A DNA stretch of 13,870 nt, from the NCBI GenBank assembly GCA_964637235.1, contig CAZWVR010000068.1, forward strand, positions 1 to 13,870. The letters are read 5' to 3'. Within the stretch, counting starts at the first letter, position 1, and each line of letters starts with the position of its first letter. The notes below the pieces were generated by a model that did not search any database, had not been told where the DNA came from, and was given only the letters and a program-made list of their open reading frames with translations. The DNA comes from CAZWVR01 sp964637235. GTDB lineage: Bacteria; Bacteroidota; Bacteroidia; Bacteroidales; S143-33. Positions 1 through 8,236 of the stretch are shown in pieces. The position numbers and the translations under genes were made by a program.

Positions 1-2260
1 CTAAAACTTCTTGATTAGTATCAACTGGCACACTCAAATGCCGATTTATATAATTCTCTTTTTTTCCCGTTGTGGGAATAGCTCCTATGTATTTTAATAT
101 CAGCGATTTATCTTTTTCAGGGTCTATATTCCCTACAAATATAAATATAAAATCAGCTGCATTACCAAAACGCTCACGATAAATATCATATATACGTTTA
201 AAATTAACCTCAGAAATAAGCTTTTCATTAAGCGGCTCATTATATATAGAACGATTACTTAAAACATATCTTAAAGAATCCCTCCAAACTACCTCCGGAT
301 TAAGGCTACGGGTCTTATATAAACTTTTAAGCTTTTGTAAATATGCTAAATATTCTGCTGTATCGTATCGCGGAGAACTAAAATACAGATAAATTAAAGA
401 TAAAAAAGTCTTAAAATCTGCCCGCGTACTGCTGCCTGCAATTTTTTCAAAATAAGGATTTACAGAAAGCGATAAATACATATTTTTATCCTGCAAAAAT
501 TTTTCAAGCTGGGTCTGATTCATCTCACCAATGCCACTATTACTTACAAAATTTGCCGAAAGACGAGCATTTATTATATCTGATCCTGTATAAAGCGACG
601 AACCACCAGGACTTACAGCTGTAAAAAGTATCTCATCAGACTTAAAATCTGTGGGTTTAATTATTACTTTGGCACCATTTGAAAGTTCCCATATCCATAA
701 ACCCATAGCTTTATCTTGATATGCATTTACGATTTTACCACCTTGTAAATTGCCTACACGCAAACTATCTGCTATTGCTATATCTTTATAAGGTTCAACT
801 GGCTTATTTTTAACTTTTTCAAGCAAATGAAAAACATCTTGCTCCGTAGGAACTTTCAAATCCTTTTTCTGAGGAGCTTCTATGGCTATCACTCTATTTT
901 GTTCAATAACAAGTCTATTGATCTCTGAAAAAATATCTTGCATCGAAATTTTGGGCAATAGCAATTTATAAGCAGAAAGCTTCTGCTGAAAACTCAAAAT
1001 TGGAGATTGTGCAATGCTAAAATTATCGTGATATTGCTTTACAAAATACGTAGATTTGGTCGTATTCCTTTCATTATAATCTGTTTGAGCTTGTTTTAAC
1101 AAAGCTTTTTTTGCTCTTTGTAATTCCGTTTGAGTAAAACCATATTTTTTTATACGTTTAAGTTCTGTCAAAATAACTTCCAGAGTTTTATCAATTTCAT
1201 TAGGCTTCGAAATAGCATAAAGAATAAATTCATCTATTTTACCGATATTCTGACCGTATAGAGCCAAAGCCATTATATACGGCGTTGAAGGATTAGACGT
1301 TTTTTCTCTAAATCTTTGATTGAGCATTTCTAATATTAAATCATCAGTTAAATCTCGCTTAAAATCTGCATAAGTACGAGTATATAACAAAGGCAGCTTA
1401 ATAACAACTTCTACAAGACTATAAGGCTGCTCTTTATCAGTAGCAATAACTACTTTTGTATCTTTATGAGGTGGTATTACTGGATATTGATGATTTACAG
1501 TATCTTTACGCTTAGGGATACGGGAAAACAAATCTACCACTTTTTTTTGAACCATTTTCGGGTCAAAATCACCTACTACAATTACTGCCTGTAAATCTGG
1601 TCTATACCATTTTTTATAAAAACGCCTTAAATTATCAGTAGGACATTTATTAAAAATTTCAGGCTTCCCTATTGGCAAGCGTTGTGCATATTTTGAGCCA
1701 TAATATATGACAGGGAAAACCTTACGGGATAATCTTTCAGAAGCTCCTCGTCCTAAACGCCACTCTTCATTAATGACGCCCCTTTCTGCTTCTATTTCGC
1801 TATCTTCATAAGAAACAAGCCAAGCCCAATCATAAAGTATTTGTAAGGCAGTATCTAAATTCTGAGGCTTATCCAAAGGCACTTCAAGCATATAAACAGT
1901 CTCATCAAAAGATGTATAAGCATTTAAATCGGCTCCAAACTTCATTCCTATACTCTCCAAAAACTCTATAAGCCTATGCTTAGGGAAATGCTTAGTGCCA
2001 TTAAATGCCATATGCTCGCAAAAATGTGCTAAACCTTGTTGATCATCATCCTCAAAAACACTCCCGGCATTAACTACCAAACGCAAAAAAGCTCTCTTTT
2101 TAGGTTTATGATTAGCACGAATATAGTAAGTTATTCCATTTGATAATTTACCTTTTATCAAACTGGGATCAGTTGGCAAGGTATCAGTTAAATTCTGCGC
2201 ACTTAGCAGATAAACTACAAAAAAAATGTAAAAAAAAATTATAACTTTTTTCATATTCAT
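1..2260 (-). CDS. M16 family zinc metalloprotease, secreted (3' end cut by window edge)
   Basis: A minus-strand frame stays open from an ATG at 2260 to base 1, giving about 753 residues with the C-terminal end outside the window; Bacteroidota relatives are usually about 930-950 residues. The N-terminus (MNMKK, then a hydrophobic run ending LLSAQ near residue 22) is a signal peptide; an alternative ATG at 2254 gives MKK. The inverted zinc motif HFCEH is at residues 79-83, with E82 as the expected catalytic base, and the third zinc ligand fits E159, exactly 76 residues later, in AERGVINEEW. This is the classic HxxEH-x76-E pattern of pitrilysin/insulinase-like proteases. A middle M16_C-like domain and the start of the second half follow. 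The family degrades peptides in the periplasm as a clamshell. It lies downstream of the DUF1015 gene but is separated from it by a terminator, so it needs its own promoter; I saw only a weak TAATTTC near the start. Family call firm, substrate unknown. Confidence 0.93.
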   Translation of the reverse strand, partial: MNMKKVIIFFYIFFVVYLLSAQNLTDTLPTDPSLIKGKLSNGITYYIRANHKPKKRAFLRLVVNAGSVFEDDDQQGLAHFCEHMAFNGTKHFPKHRLIEFLESIGMKFGADLNAYTSFDETVYMLEVPLDKPQNLDTALQILYDWAWLVSYEDSEIEAERGVINEEWRLGRGASERLSRKVFPVIYYGSKYAQRLPIGKPEIFNKCPTDNLRRFYKKWYRPDLQAVIVVGDFDPKMVQKKVVDLFSRIPKRKDTVNHQYPVIPPHKDTKVVIATDKEQPYSLVEVVIKLPLLYTRTYADFKRDLTDDLILEMLNQRFREKTSNPSTPYIMALALYGQNIGKIDEFILYAISKPNEIDKTLEVILTELKRIKKYGFTQTELQRAKKALLKQAQTDYNERNTTKSTYFVKQYHDNFSIAQSPILSFQQKLSAYKLLLPKISMQDIFSEINRLVIEQNRVIAIEAPQKKDLKVPTEQDVFHLLEKVKNKPVEPYKDIAIADSLRVGNLQGGKIVNAYQDKAMGLWIWELSNGAKVIIKPTDFKSDEILFTAVSPGGSSLYTGSDIINARLSANFVSNSGIGEMNQTQLEKFLQDKNMYLSLSVNPYFEKIAGSSTRADFKTFLSLIYLYFSSPRYDTAEYLAYLQKLKSLYKTRSLNPEVVWRDSLRYVLSNRSIYNEPLNEKLISEVNFKRIYDIYRERFGNAADFIFIFVGNIDPEKDKSLILKYIGAIPTTGKKENYINRHLSVPVDTNQEVL

Positions 2261-2330
2261 CTTTTTAGAAATTAGTACTACTTTAAATGGATTAAAAAAT
2301 GAACTGGATAGAACTTTTAGTATTTAAATT

Positions 2331-2374
2331 AAAAAATGAGGCGACAGCAAAATTTTAGTGATAGCTGCCACCTC
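2331..2374 (-). terminator. Rho-independent terminator of the DUF1015 gene
   Basis: Read on the minus strand, GAGGTGGCAGC (2374-2364) can pair along all 11 positions with GCTGTCGCCTC (2348-2338), using two G-U wobbles. The 15-nt loop is 2349-2363, and the stem is followed at once by ATTTTTT (2337-2331). The stem begins about 10 nt after the stop codon at 2384. The same DNA on the plus strand would have two A-C mismatches and no U run, so the signal is strand-specific. Confidence 0.85.
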
Positions 2375-2383
2375 AATAGTAAA

Positions 2384-3631
2384 TCAATCTAATTTATGAA
2401 TAACAAGTCCACTTCGCAATTTAGGTTCAAACCAAGTAGTTTTTGGAGGCATTATATTACCAGTATCGGCGATCTTCATCAATTCCTCCATTGATACAGG
2501 ATATAATGCAAAAGCAGCAGCCATCTCTCCACTATTGACTCTACGTTCTAATTCCCCTAAACCACGAATACCTCCGACAAAATCAATTCTTTTAGAACGA
2601 CGTAAATCTTCTATTCCGAGCAATGGTCTGAGGACATATTCGGTCAAAACTGTCACATCAAGTCCTTTTATTGGGTCATTATCATCATAAGTATGGGGTT
2701 TTGCCGTAAGTTTATACCATTTGCCATCAAGATATAAACCAAAAGTATGTTTCTTCTCCGGTTTATATTGACCATTAACCTCCTGAATATCAAAATTTTC
2801 TGACAATCTATTTAAAAATTGCTCGCCACTGAGCCCATTTAAATCTTTCACAACTCGGTTATAATCAAGTATTTTAAGCTGATTATGCGGAAAATGAACT
2901 GCCATAATATAATTATACGGCTCATCGCCTCTATGATTAGGATTTTGTTCACGTTTTTCTTTACCTACTAATGCAGCAGCTGCTGTTCTATGATGTCCAT
3001 CCGCTATATAAGTATAAGGTACTTTTTCCTCAAACAATTGTTCCAATTTTTTTATAGTTTTTTCATCGTCAATAACCCAAAAGTGATGACCTATATTATC
3101 CTCTGCCACAAAATCATACTCTGGCTCATGATTTTTTACCCAATCCATCATAAGTTCAGTAATCTCCGGTACATCACGAAAAGCTAAAAACACCGGCTCC
3201 AATTGAGCATTGTTAGTTAAAATATGAACAGTTCTATCTCTTTCCTTATCCGGACGAGTTAATTCATGCTTTTTTATCTTTCCTTGATAATAATCATCTA
3301 CGGAAGCACCTCCGACAATACCATATTGTGTACGTCCATCCATAGTTTGCGCATAAATATAAAAATAAGGATTAGGGTCTTTTCTCAACCAACCATTTTC
3401 CAAAAACTTACGAAAATTCTCCCGAGACTTTTCATATACAGCCTCAGAATGAATATCAACTTCATCAGGCAAATCTATTTCCGCACGTGTTATATGTAAA
3501 AGTGATTTCTCTTTGCCTTCTGCCATCTTACGAGCTTCTTCTCTGTTCATAACATCATAAGGTAAACAAGCAACTTCCGCTGCTATTGATTTAGGAGGTC
3601 TTAACCCCTGAAATGGTTTTATTTTTGCCAT
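2384..3631 (-). CDS. DUF1015 family protein
   Basis: A 415-residue protein without a signal peptide or membrane segment, so cytoplasmic. It matches the DUF1015 family over its full length: an N-terminal KPFQGLRPP segment with LPYDVMNREEA (about 23-33), the conserved KKHELTRPDKERDRT block at about 120-134, the signature YIADGHHRTAAAA at about 208-220, and the C-terminal MPPKTTWFEPKLRSGLV at about 394-410. The biochemical function is not established. From memory, relatives in Bacteroidota and Clostridia are often encoded beside the phosphoserine genes serC and serA, which are not in this window. The DGHHR motif resembles that of ParB/sulfiredoxin-fold free-serine kinases, which is only a hypothesis here. 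The gene is monocistronic: a promoter-like element lies just upstream (3658-3687) and a terminator just downstream (2331-2374). Family assignment strong, role unknown. Confidence 0.92.
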   Translation of the reverse strand: MAKIKPFQGLRPPKSIAAEVACLPYDVMNREEARKMAEGKEKSLLHITRAEIDLPDEVDIHSEAVYEKSRENFRKFLENGWLRKDPNPYFYIYAQTMDGRTQYGIVGGASVDDYYQGKIKKHELTRPDKERDRTVHILTNNAQLEPVFLAFRDVPEITELMMDWVKNHEPEYDFVAEDNIGHHFWVIDDEKTIKKLEQLFEEKVPYTYIADGHHRTAAAALVGKEKREQNPNHRGDEPYNYIMAVHFPHNQLKILDYNRVVKDLNGLSGEQFLNRLSENFDIQEVNGQYKPEKKHTFGLYLDGKWYKLTAKPHTYDDNDPIKGLDVTVLTEYVLRPLLGIEDLRRSKRIDFVGGIRGLGELERRVNSGEMAAAFALYPVSMEELMKIADTGNIMPPKTTWFEPKLRSGLVIHKLD

Positions 3632-3657
3632 ATCGCTCTGATTTTTTGTTTTATATG

Positions 3658-3687
3658 CAAAAATAGTATTTTATACCAAAATAACAA
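3658..3687 (-). promoter_or_regulatory. Bacteroidota-type promoter for the DUF1015 gene
   Basis: On the minus strand a TTG (3687-3685) is followed after exactly 19 nt by TATTTTTG (3665-3658), which fits TAnnTTTG. The expected start of transcription is near 3652, leaving a leader of about 20 nt before the ATG at 3631. Confidence 0.5.
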
Positions 3688-3755
3688 CTTCCATAAATCG
3701 AAACTTTCCTATACAAAAAACTTAATTTGGTCAATATTCTCCAATTCTCCATAAA

Positions 3756-3763
3756 TAATTTTG
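3756..3763 (+). promoter_or_regulatory. Candidate -7 box upstream of the DUF3298 gene
   Basis: TAATTTTG fits the Bacteroidota TAnnTTTG element and lies 46 nt before the ATG at 3810. The nearest upstream TTTG (3726-3729) is 26 nt away, longer than the usual 19-21, so only the -7 element is convincing. Confidence 0.35.
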
Positions 3764-3809
3764 TTTAGTTAAAAATTTTTTTTTCAAATTAGAAACAAAA
3801 AATAAAACT

Positions 3810-4877
3810 ATGACAAAGAAAATATTATTGCTTATAGGGCTTTTTATGCTGGTCATAAATCTAAAATCTCAAAGTTTTCATCATTTTATGGGATACATCA
3901 ACAAAAAATATCCTATAACTCTTAATTTGATCTTCTCTGAAAATCAAATATATGGAACAATGTATTATAACAAAGTAGGCAATTATATTGATATTAACGG
4001 AACAATTAACGGAAACTCCATATCAATGACCGGCACTCTTGCTGATGGCAAAATCACTGATAAATTTACAGCGACAATAAAAAACAACACAATAAGCGGA
4101 ACATGGACAAATCCAAGAACAGGTAAAACTCTCCCATTTGAAGTAAAAGAAACTACCTATGACTGTGTATATGAAGATAATATAAAAATAAGCATTAAAG
4201 ATAGCAGCAAAAGACATGACGACTATGTACATTTCAATCTAAAATTTGATTTAGACTTTCCCAAAGCTACTCCTTTTAAAGGATATGAAAAAGAAATATT
4301 AAAGCATATATGGATATATAACCCATCAAAATTCACCTTTAAGGAATTTATAAAAAAATATACAGACAGTCTATACAATGACTGGAAAGAAGCTCTTTAT
4401 ACAGCAGAGCCTGAGGACGATAATTTTATGTACAATTATGAATATCAATATAATATGCATTCAATATACAATTATGATTGCTTCTATTCAACAGAAATAG
4501 ATATATATCTATATACAGGAGGAGCACATGGCTTAGAATATAGTGCAATCTATAATTTTGATCTCTTAAAAGAAAAAGAACTTACCTATAAAGACATATT
4601 TTCAGTAGATAGTTCTACTTTTTTAAACGAAGTAATACTCCCTATTTTAGAGATAAAAGCTCTGGAAAATTGCGGAGATAGCTTAAATAATGAATTGATT
4701 TCAGACGATCTATTCCCAAAAACATGGGGACTTACCCCAGAAGGTATAGACATAATATATAATCCTTATGATATTCTTCCATATGCTTGTGGCTCCATAG
4801 AGATAATGATACCCTATAAAAAAATTTCAAAATATTTACAACCAAAATTCAAAAAACGTATAGGTTGCTGTCAATAA
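3810..4877 (+). CDS. Exported protein with C-terminal DUF3298 (RsiV-like) domain
   Basis: A 355-residue protein. Residues 1-20 form a signal peptide (MTKKILLLIGLFMLVINLKS), with cleavage probably around 20-22; no lipobox cysteine is seen, so a soluble periplasmic or secreted protein is likely. Residues about 25-112 are a strand-rich segment of short alternating G/N/T patterns (INGTINGNSISMTGTL, NNTISGTW) that I cannot place in a family. Residues about 115-345 resemble the DUF4163/DUF3298 arrangement of RsiV and PdaC-like proteins: YLYTGGAHG at 233-241, the YNFDLLKEKELTYKDIF strand-turn at 248-264, and a C-terminal WGLTPEGIDIIYNPYDILPY block (306-325) followed by IEIMIPYKKI. DUF3298 proteins have been linked to lysozyme sensing (RsiV) and to cell-wall deacetylases, but no deacetylase domain is present. 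The protein ends in CCQ. It is divergent from DUF1015 and about 225 nt ahead of cysD, so probably its own transcript. Confidence 0.8.
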   Translation: MTKKILLLIGLFMLVINLKSQSFHHFMGYINKKYPITLNLIFSENQIYGTMYYNKVGNYIDINGTINGNSISMTGTLADGKITDKFTATIKNNTISGTWTNPRTGKTLPFEVKETTYDCVYEDNIKISIKDSSKRHDDYVHFNLKFDLDFPKATPFKGYEKEILKHIWIYNPSKFTFKEFIKKYTDSLYNDWKEALYTAEPEDDNFMYNYEYQYNMHSIYNYDCFYSTEIDIYLYTGGAHGLEYSAIYNFDLLKEKELTYKDIFSVDSSTFLNEVILPILEIKALENCGDSLNNELISDDLFPKTWGLTPEGIDIIYNPYDILPYACGSIEIMIPYKKISKYLQPKFKKRIGCCQ

Positions 4878-4933
4878 TAAAATTACATAGCATTAACATA
4901 ATAGTAGCATAAGTACTTGTTTGTAAAAAGATA

Positions 4934-4986
4934 AAGAATATCCGACTGAAAATAAAATTATTAAGAATATCCTATTTTCTCATAGG
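4934..4986 (+). repeat. Direct repeat and small hairpin in the cysD upstream region
   Basis: AAGAATATCC occurs at 4934-4943 and again at 4963-4972, 29 nt apart. The second copy runs into a short hairpin, CCTAT (4971-4975), a six-base loop, ATAGG (4982-4986). No U run follows, so this is not a convincing terminator for the gene upstream. Its place between a stop codon and the cysD promoter region allows an operator or leader element, but nothing proves one. Confidence 0.35.
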
Positions 4987-5040
4987 TAATCTTTAAGCAG
5001 CGCACAATACATACAAAATAAAAACGCTGGATATAAAAAC

Positions 5041-5048
5041 TAAATTTG
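5041..5048 (+). promoter_or_regulatory. Candidate -7 box of the cysDN operon
   Basis: TAAATTTG matches TAnnTTTG, 54 nt before the chosen cysD ATG at 5103. No good TTG lies about 19 nt upstream. The element overlaps the TTG codon at 5046 that would extend the cysD frame, which argues against that longer start. Confidence 0.35.
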
Positions 5049-5102
5049 CTAAAATACAGGAAATTGTTTTTTTTTGCAAGGACTTTGAAAAACAAACTCT
5101 CT

Positions 5103-6011
5103 ATGCTCAACGAATTAACTTTAAACCATCTACGAGAACTGGAAGCCGAAGCAGTATTCGTAATCCGCGAAGTGGCAGCTCAATTTGATAATCCCGTAAT
5201 ACTTTTTTCCGGTGGCAAAGATTCAATTGTTCTGTTCCATTTAGCCAAAAAAGCATTTTACCCAGCCAAAGTACCATTTCCACTTCTGCATATAGATACA
5301 GGTCATAATTTCCCCGAAACGCTTGAATTTCGCGATAATCTGGTTAAAAAAAACGGAGTAAAATTATTGGTAGGCTACGTAGAAGAAACAATAAAAGCAG
5401 GCAAAGCAAAAGAAGAAACCGGATATTACGCAACACGAAATGCAATACAAAGTATCACTCTTTTGGAAATGATAGAAAAACACAAAATAGACGCTGCCAT
5501 AGGAGGAGCTCGTCGCGACGAAGAAAAAGCCCGAGCAAAAGAACGCTTCTTCTCACACAGAGACGAATTCGGACAGTGGGATCCCAAAAACCAACGCCCT
5601 GAACTATGGAACCTATTCAACGGACGAAAACATATGGGCGAACATTTCAGAGTATTCCCCCTATCAAATTGGACAGAACTGGACGTATGGTTATATATAA
5701 TGCTAGAAAATATTGAACTCCCAAGCTTATATTTTACTCATAAAAGAAAAGTATTCAATAGAGACGGCGTATGGCTCGCTTGGGCAGAATTTATGAGATT
5801 AAAACCAACAGAAAAAATTGAAGAACATTTCGTTAGAGCAAGAACTATCGGAGACATCCCTACAACAGGATTAACACTCTCAACAGCCTCAACTGTTGAA
5901 GAAATAGTTTACGAGATAGCTACTACACGAATTACAGAACGAGGTATGCGTTTTGACGATAAAGTATCCGAAACATCCATGGAAGATAGAAAAAAAGAAG
6001 GTTATTTTTAA
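5103..6011 (+). CDS. cysD: Sulfate adenylyltransferase subunit 2 (ATP sulfurylase small subunit)
   Basis: CysD carries the adenylyl-transfer active site of the CysDN ATP sulfurylase: sulfate + ATP gives adenylyl sulfate + pyrophosphate, driven by GTP hydrolysis in CysN. From the ATG at 5103 the product is 302 residues, the usual length for the family. The frame continues upstream to a TTG at 5046, but the 19 extra residues have no family counterpart, and MLNELTLNHLRELEAEAV is a normal CysD start. Visible motifs are the PP-loop SGGKDS at 36-41, HIDTGHNFPET at 63-73, GGARRDEEKARAKER at 134-148, the QWDPKNQRPELWN block at 158-170, and the C-terminal TERGMRFDDK with a terminal KKEGYF typical of CysD. 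It is followed by cysN after 15 nt, so the two form an operon. Cytoplasmic. No cysC, cysH or cysJI-like gene is visible nearby. Confidence 0.97.
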   Translation: MLNELTLNHLRELEAEAVFVIREVAAQFDNPVILFSGGKDSIVLFHLAKKAFYPAKVPFPLLHIDTGHNFPETLEFRDNLVKKNGVKLLVGYVEETIKAGKAKEETGYYATRNAIQSITLLEMIEKHKIDAAIGGARRDEEKARAKERFFSHRDEFGQWDPKNQRPELWNLFNGRKHMGEHFRVFPLSNWTELDVWLYIMLENIELPSLYFTHKRKVFNRDGVWLAWAEFMRLKPTEKIEEHFVRARTIGDIPTTGLTLSTASTVEEIVYEIATTRITERGMRFDDKVSETSMEDRKKEGYF

Positions 6012-6026
6012 CAAAAAACAATTACT

Positions 6027-7331
6027 ATGGCACTCTCCAAACAAGAAATAAACAAAAAAATACAAGAACTACTTGAAGGGTATCTGCAAATGGAACTTCT
6101 GCGCTTTACAACAGCAGGAAGCGTAGATGACGGGAAAAGTACCCTAATCGGACGTTTACTATACGATAGCAAAGCTATATTCCAAGATCAATTACAAGCA
6201 GTAGAACGTGCTTCTATGCGACGCGGAGAAGATAGAATTAACCTCGCATTATTAACAGATGGCTTAAAAGCGGAACGTGAACAAGGAATAACTATTGACG
6301 TGGCTTATAGATATTTCCATACCCCAAAAAGAAAATTCATTATAGCCGATACCCCAGGACATGTACAATATACCAGAAATATGGTTACAGGCGCATCTAC
6401 CGCTAACCTCGCCGTAATCCTTATTGACGCCAGAAACGGTGTCCTTGAACAAACTCTAAGACATTCTTACATCGCTTCTCTACTTCAAATAAAACATATT
6501 ATTATCGCCGTTAACAAAATGGACTTAGTCGGTTATTCACAAGATACCTTCGAAAAAATTAAACAAGATTACAACAAAATTGTTCCTAAGCTTAATGTAA
6601 AAGATATCCGATTTATACCTATCAGCGCACTACATGGTGATAATGTAGTAGAAAAATCTAACAATATGCCATGGTACACTGGCAAAACCCTTCTGGAAAC
6701 ATTAGAAACTATTAACATCTCTCACGATATAAATCTTAATGACCCTCGCTTCCCTGTACAATACGTAATACGACCACAAAACGATAAATGGCACGATTAC
6801 AGAGGTTATGCAGGTAGAATCGCCAGCGGAATATTCAATGTCGGAGATGAAATTACAGTGCTACCATCTGGTTTAACTTCCAAAATTACTTCATTACATT
6901 TCCACGAAAAAGAGTATAAATCTGCTTTTGCCCCTCAATCTATCGCAATGACAATCGCTGACGACCTTGATATAAGCCGCGGAAATATGATCGTAAAAAC
7001 CGATAATATCCCACAACAAAGCAAAGATATTGAAATGATGATATGTTGGTTTAATCCTACTCCTCTAAAACTTGGCGGTAGATACGTGCTCCGACATACT
7101 ACGGCAGAAACAAAGGCAATTATAAAAGATATTGAGTATAAAACAGATATCAATACTTTGGAAAAAAATTACGAAGATAAAAATATTAAAATGAACGATA
7201 TCGCTAAAATACGAATACGAACAGCTCAACCTCTTTTCTATGATCCTTATGTAAAAAATCGCCAAACAGGAAGTATAATTTTAATAGACGAAAGCACAAA
7301 CGAAACTGTTGCAGCTGGAATGATTGAATAA
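6027..7331 (+). CDS. cysN: Sulfate adenylyltransferase subunit 1 (GTPase subunit)
   Basis: CysN is the EF-Tu-like GTPase partner of CysD; GTP hydrolysis drives the unfavourable formation of adenylyl sulfate. At 434 residues it is somewhat shorter than the E. coli enzyme (475) and lacks any fused APS kinase domain. GTPase motifs are complete: P-loop GSVDDGKS at 31-38, the switch I region EREQGITIDVAYR at about 83-95, DTPGH at 108-112, NKMD at 163-166 and SAL at 200-202. Domain II follows from about 240 (RFPVQYVIRP, GRIASGIFNVGDEI) and domain III from about 330. The C-terminus TGSIILIDESTNETVAAGM is characteristic of CysN rather than EF-Tu or SelB. The ATG follows the cysD stop by 15 nt, which implies co-transcription. 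No terminator was found after the stop. Confidence is high. Confidence 0.97.
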   Translation: MALSKQEINKKIQELLEGYLQMELLRFTTAGSVDDGKSTLIGRLLYDSKAIFQDQLQAVERASMRRGEDRINLALLTDGLKAEREQGITIDVAYRYFHTPKRKFIIADTPGHVQYTRNMVTGASTANLAVILIDARNGVLEQTLRHSYIASLLQIKHIIIAVNKMDLVGYSQDTFEKIKQDYNKIVPKLNVKDIRFIPISALHGDNVVEKSNNMPWYTGKTLLETLETINISHDINLNDPRFPVQYVIRPQNDKWHDYRGYAGRIASGIFNVGDEITVLPSGLTSKITSLHFHEKEYKSAFAPQSIAMTIADDLDISRGNMIVKTDNIPQQSKDIEMMICWFNPTPLKLGGRYVLRHTTAETKAIIKDIEYKTDINTLEKNYEDKNIKMNDIAKIRIRTAQPLFYDPYVKNRQTGSIILIDESTNETVAAGMIE

Positions 7332-7484
7332 TCTAAACTATATCCGTATACTCTCTTCCTATTCAGGTGATAAACTATTTGAAATTATGCTGTAATTTGT
7401 CATAAAATTTAATAAAAAATAAGCTATGATATCGCAAGAGCACTATAATATCAATTTTAATAACTAAAAATTAGCACCTTAGAT

Positions 7485-8180
7485 ATGAAACGTGCTATTC
7501 CAAACTTAATTACACTGCTAAATTTATCCTCGGGAGCAACTGCCGCATTTCTATGTTTAACAAATCAGAAATATATTCATATTGCAGCACTCTTGATTAT
7601 TTTAGCAGCTATATTTGACTTTTTTGATGGTTTTACTGCAAGAATACTTAATACAAATTCTGAATTAGGTAAAAATCTTGATTCACTCGCAGATATAATA
7701 AGCTTCGGCACAGCACCAGCTGCCATCGCATTTCAACTCATAGCTGAACAAACAACTTCAAAATTATTACCATTTATTGCTATTATCATTATCCCTTTTT
7801 CTGCTATACGATTAGCTATGTTCAACATAGATCCCAATCAAAAAAGTGAATTCCGGGGATTACCTACTCCCGCTCTTGCTCTATTCTTTGTAGGAATAGC
7901 TTCCAAAGCGCCTAATAACCATATATTCTCAAATATCTTTTTCCTAATTATCTCAATATTCACTTTATCAATATTGCTCATTACCAAAATTCCAATGTTT
8001 TCTTTAAAATTCAAAAATTTTAAATTCAAAAATAATAAACTGCGTTATATTTTTTTATTACTTAGTTTGATAATATTGATATTTTTTAATCTAATTGGTT
8101 TTACTTATATAATAATTCTATACATACTGCTAAGTATTATTTACGCCTCAAAAACATTCTTAAACAAAAATAATAAATAG
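7485..8180 (+). CDS. pssA: CDP-diacylglycerol--serine O-phosphatidyltransferase
   Basis: An integral membrane enzyme that joins CDP-diacylglycerol and L-serine to give phosphatidylserine, the precursor of phosphatidylethanolamine. The full CDP-alcohol phosphotransferase signature D-x2-DG-x2-AR-x8-G-x3-D-x3-D is present, with D45, D48, G49, A52, R53, G62, D66 and D70. The FRGLPTPA segment at 123-130 and the IPNLITLLNL N-terminus (5-14) are typical of the bacterial PssA subgroup. Several hydrophobic segments are visible (about 30-48, 72-88, 95-113, 130-140, 150-168, 188-222). At 231 residues the length is normal. The last part is very rich in L, I, F, K and N, reflecting base composition. It sits 153 nt after cysN on the same strand; no clear TTG-N19-TAnnTTTG promoter was found in the gap, so read-through from cysN is possible. 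No psd gene is in the window. Confidence 0.92.
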   Translation: MKRAIPNLITLLNLSSGATAAFLCLTNQKYIHIAALLIILAAIFDFFDGFTARILNTNSELGKNLDSLADIISFGTAPAAIAFQLIAEQTTSKLLPFIAIIIIPFSAIRLAMFNIDPNQKSEFRGLPTPALALFFVGIASKAPNNHIFSNIFFLIISIFTLSILLITKIPMFSLKFKNFKFKNNKLRYIFLLLSLIILIFFNLIGFTYIIILYILLSIIYASKTFLNKNNK

Positions 8181-8189
8181 TGTTAAGAA

Positions 8190-8220
8190 TTTGGTAGTTC
8201 CATACAAAATAACTATCTTG
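8190..8220 (+). promoter_or_regulatory. Promoter for the first STAS-like gene
   Basis: TTTG (8190-8193), a 20-nt spacer, then TATCTTG (8214-8220), one base short of TAnnTTTG. Transcription would start near 8226, about 10 nt before the ATG at 8237, a very short leader of the kind often seen in Bacteroidota. It lies directly after the pssA stop, so the STAS-like gene can be expressed separately. Confidence 0.5.
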
Positions 8221-8236
8221 CAAGAAATTTTCCACA

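Noticed and set aside
5046..5102. Longer cysD start at a TTG codon
   Set aside because: The 19 added residues have no counterpart in CysD, overlap the candidate -7 box, and the ATG at 5103 gives the normal 302-residue length.
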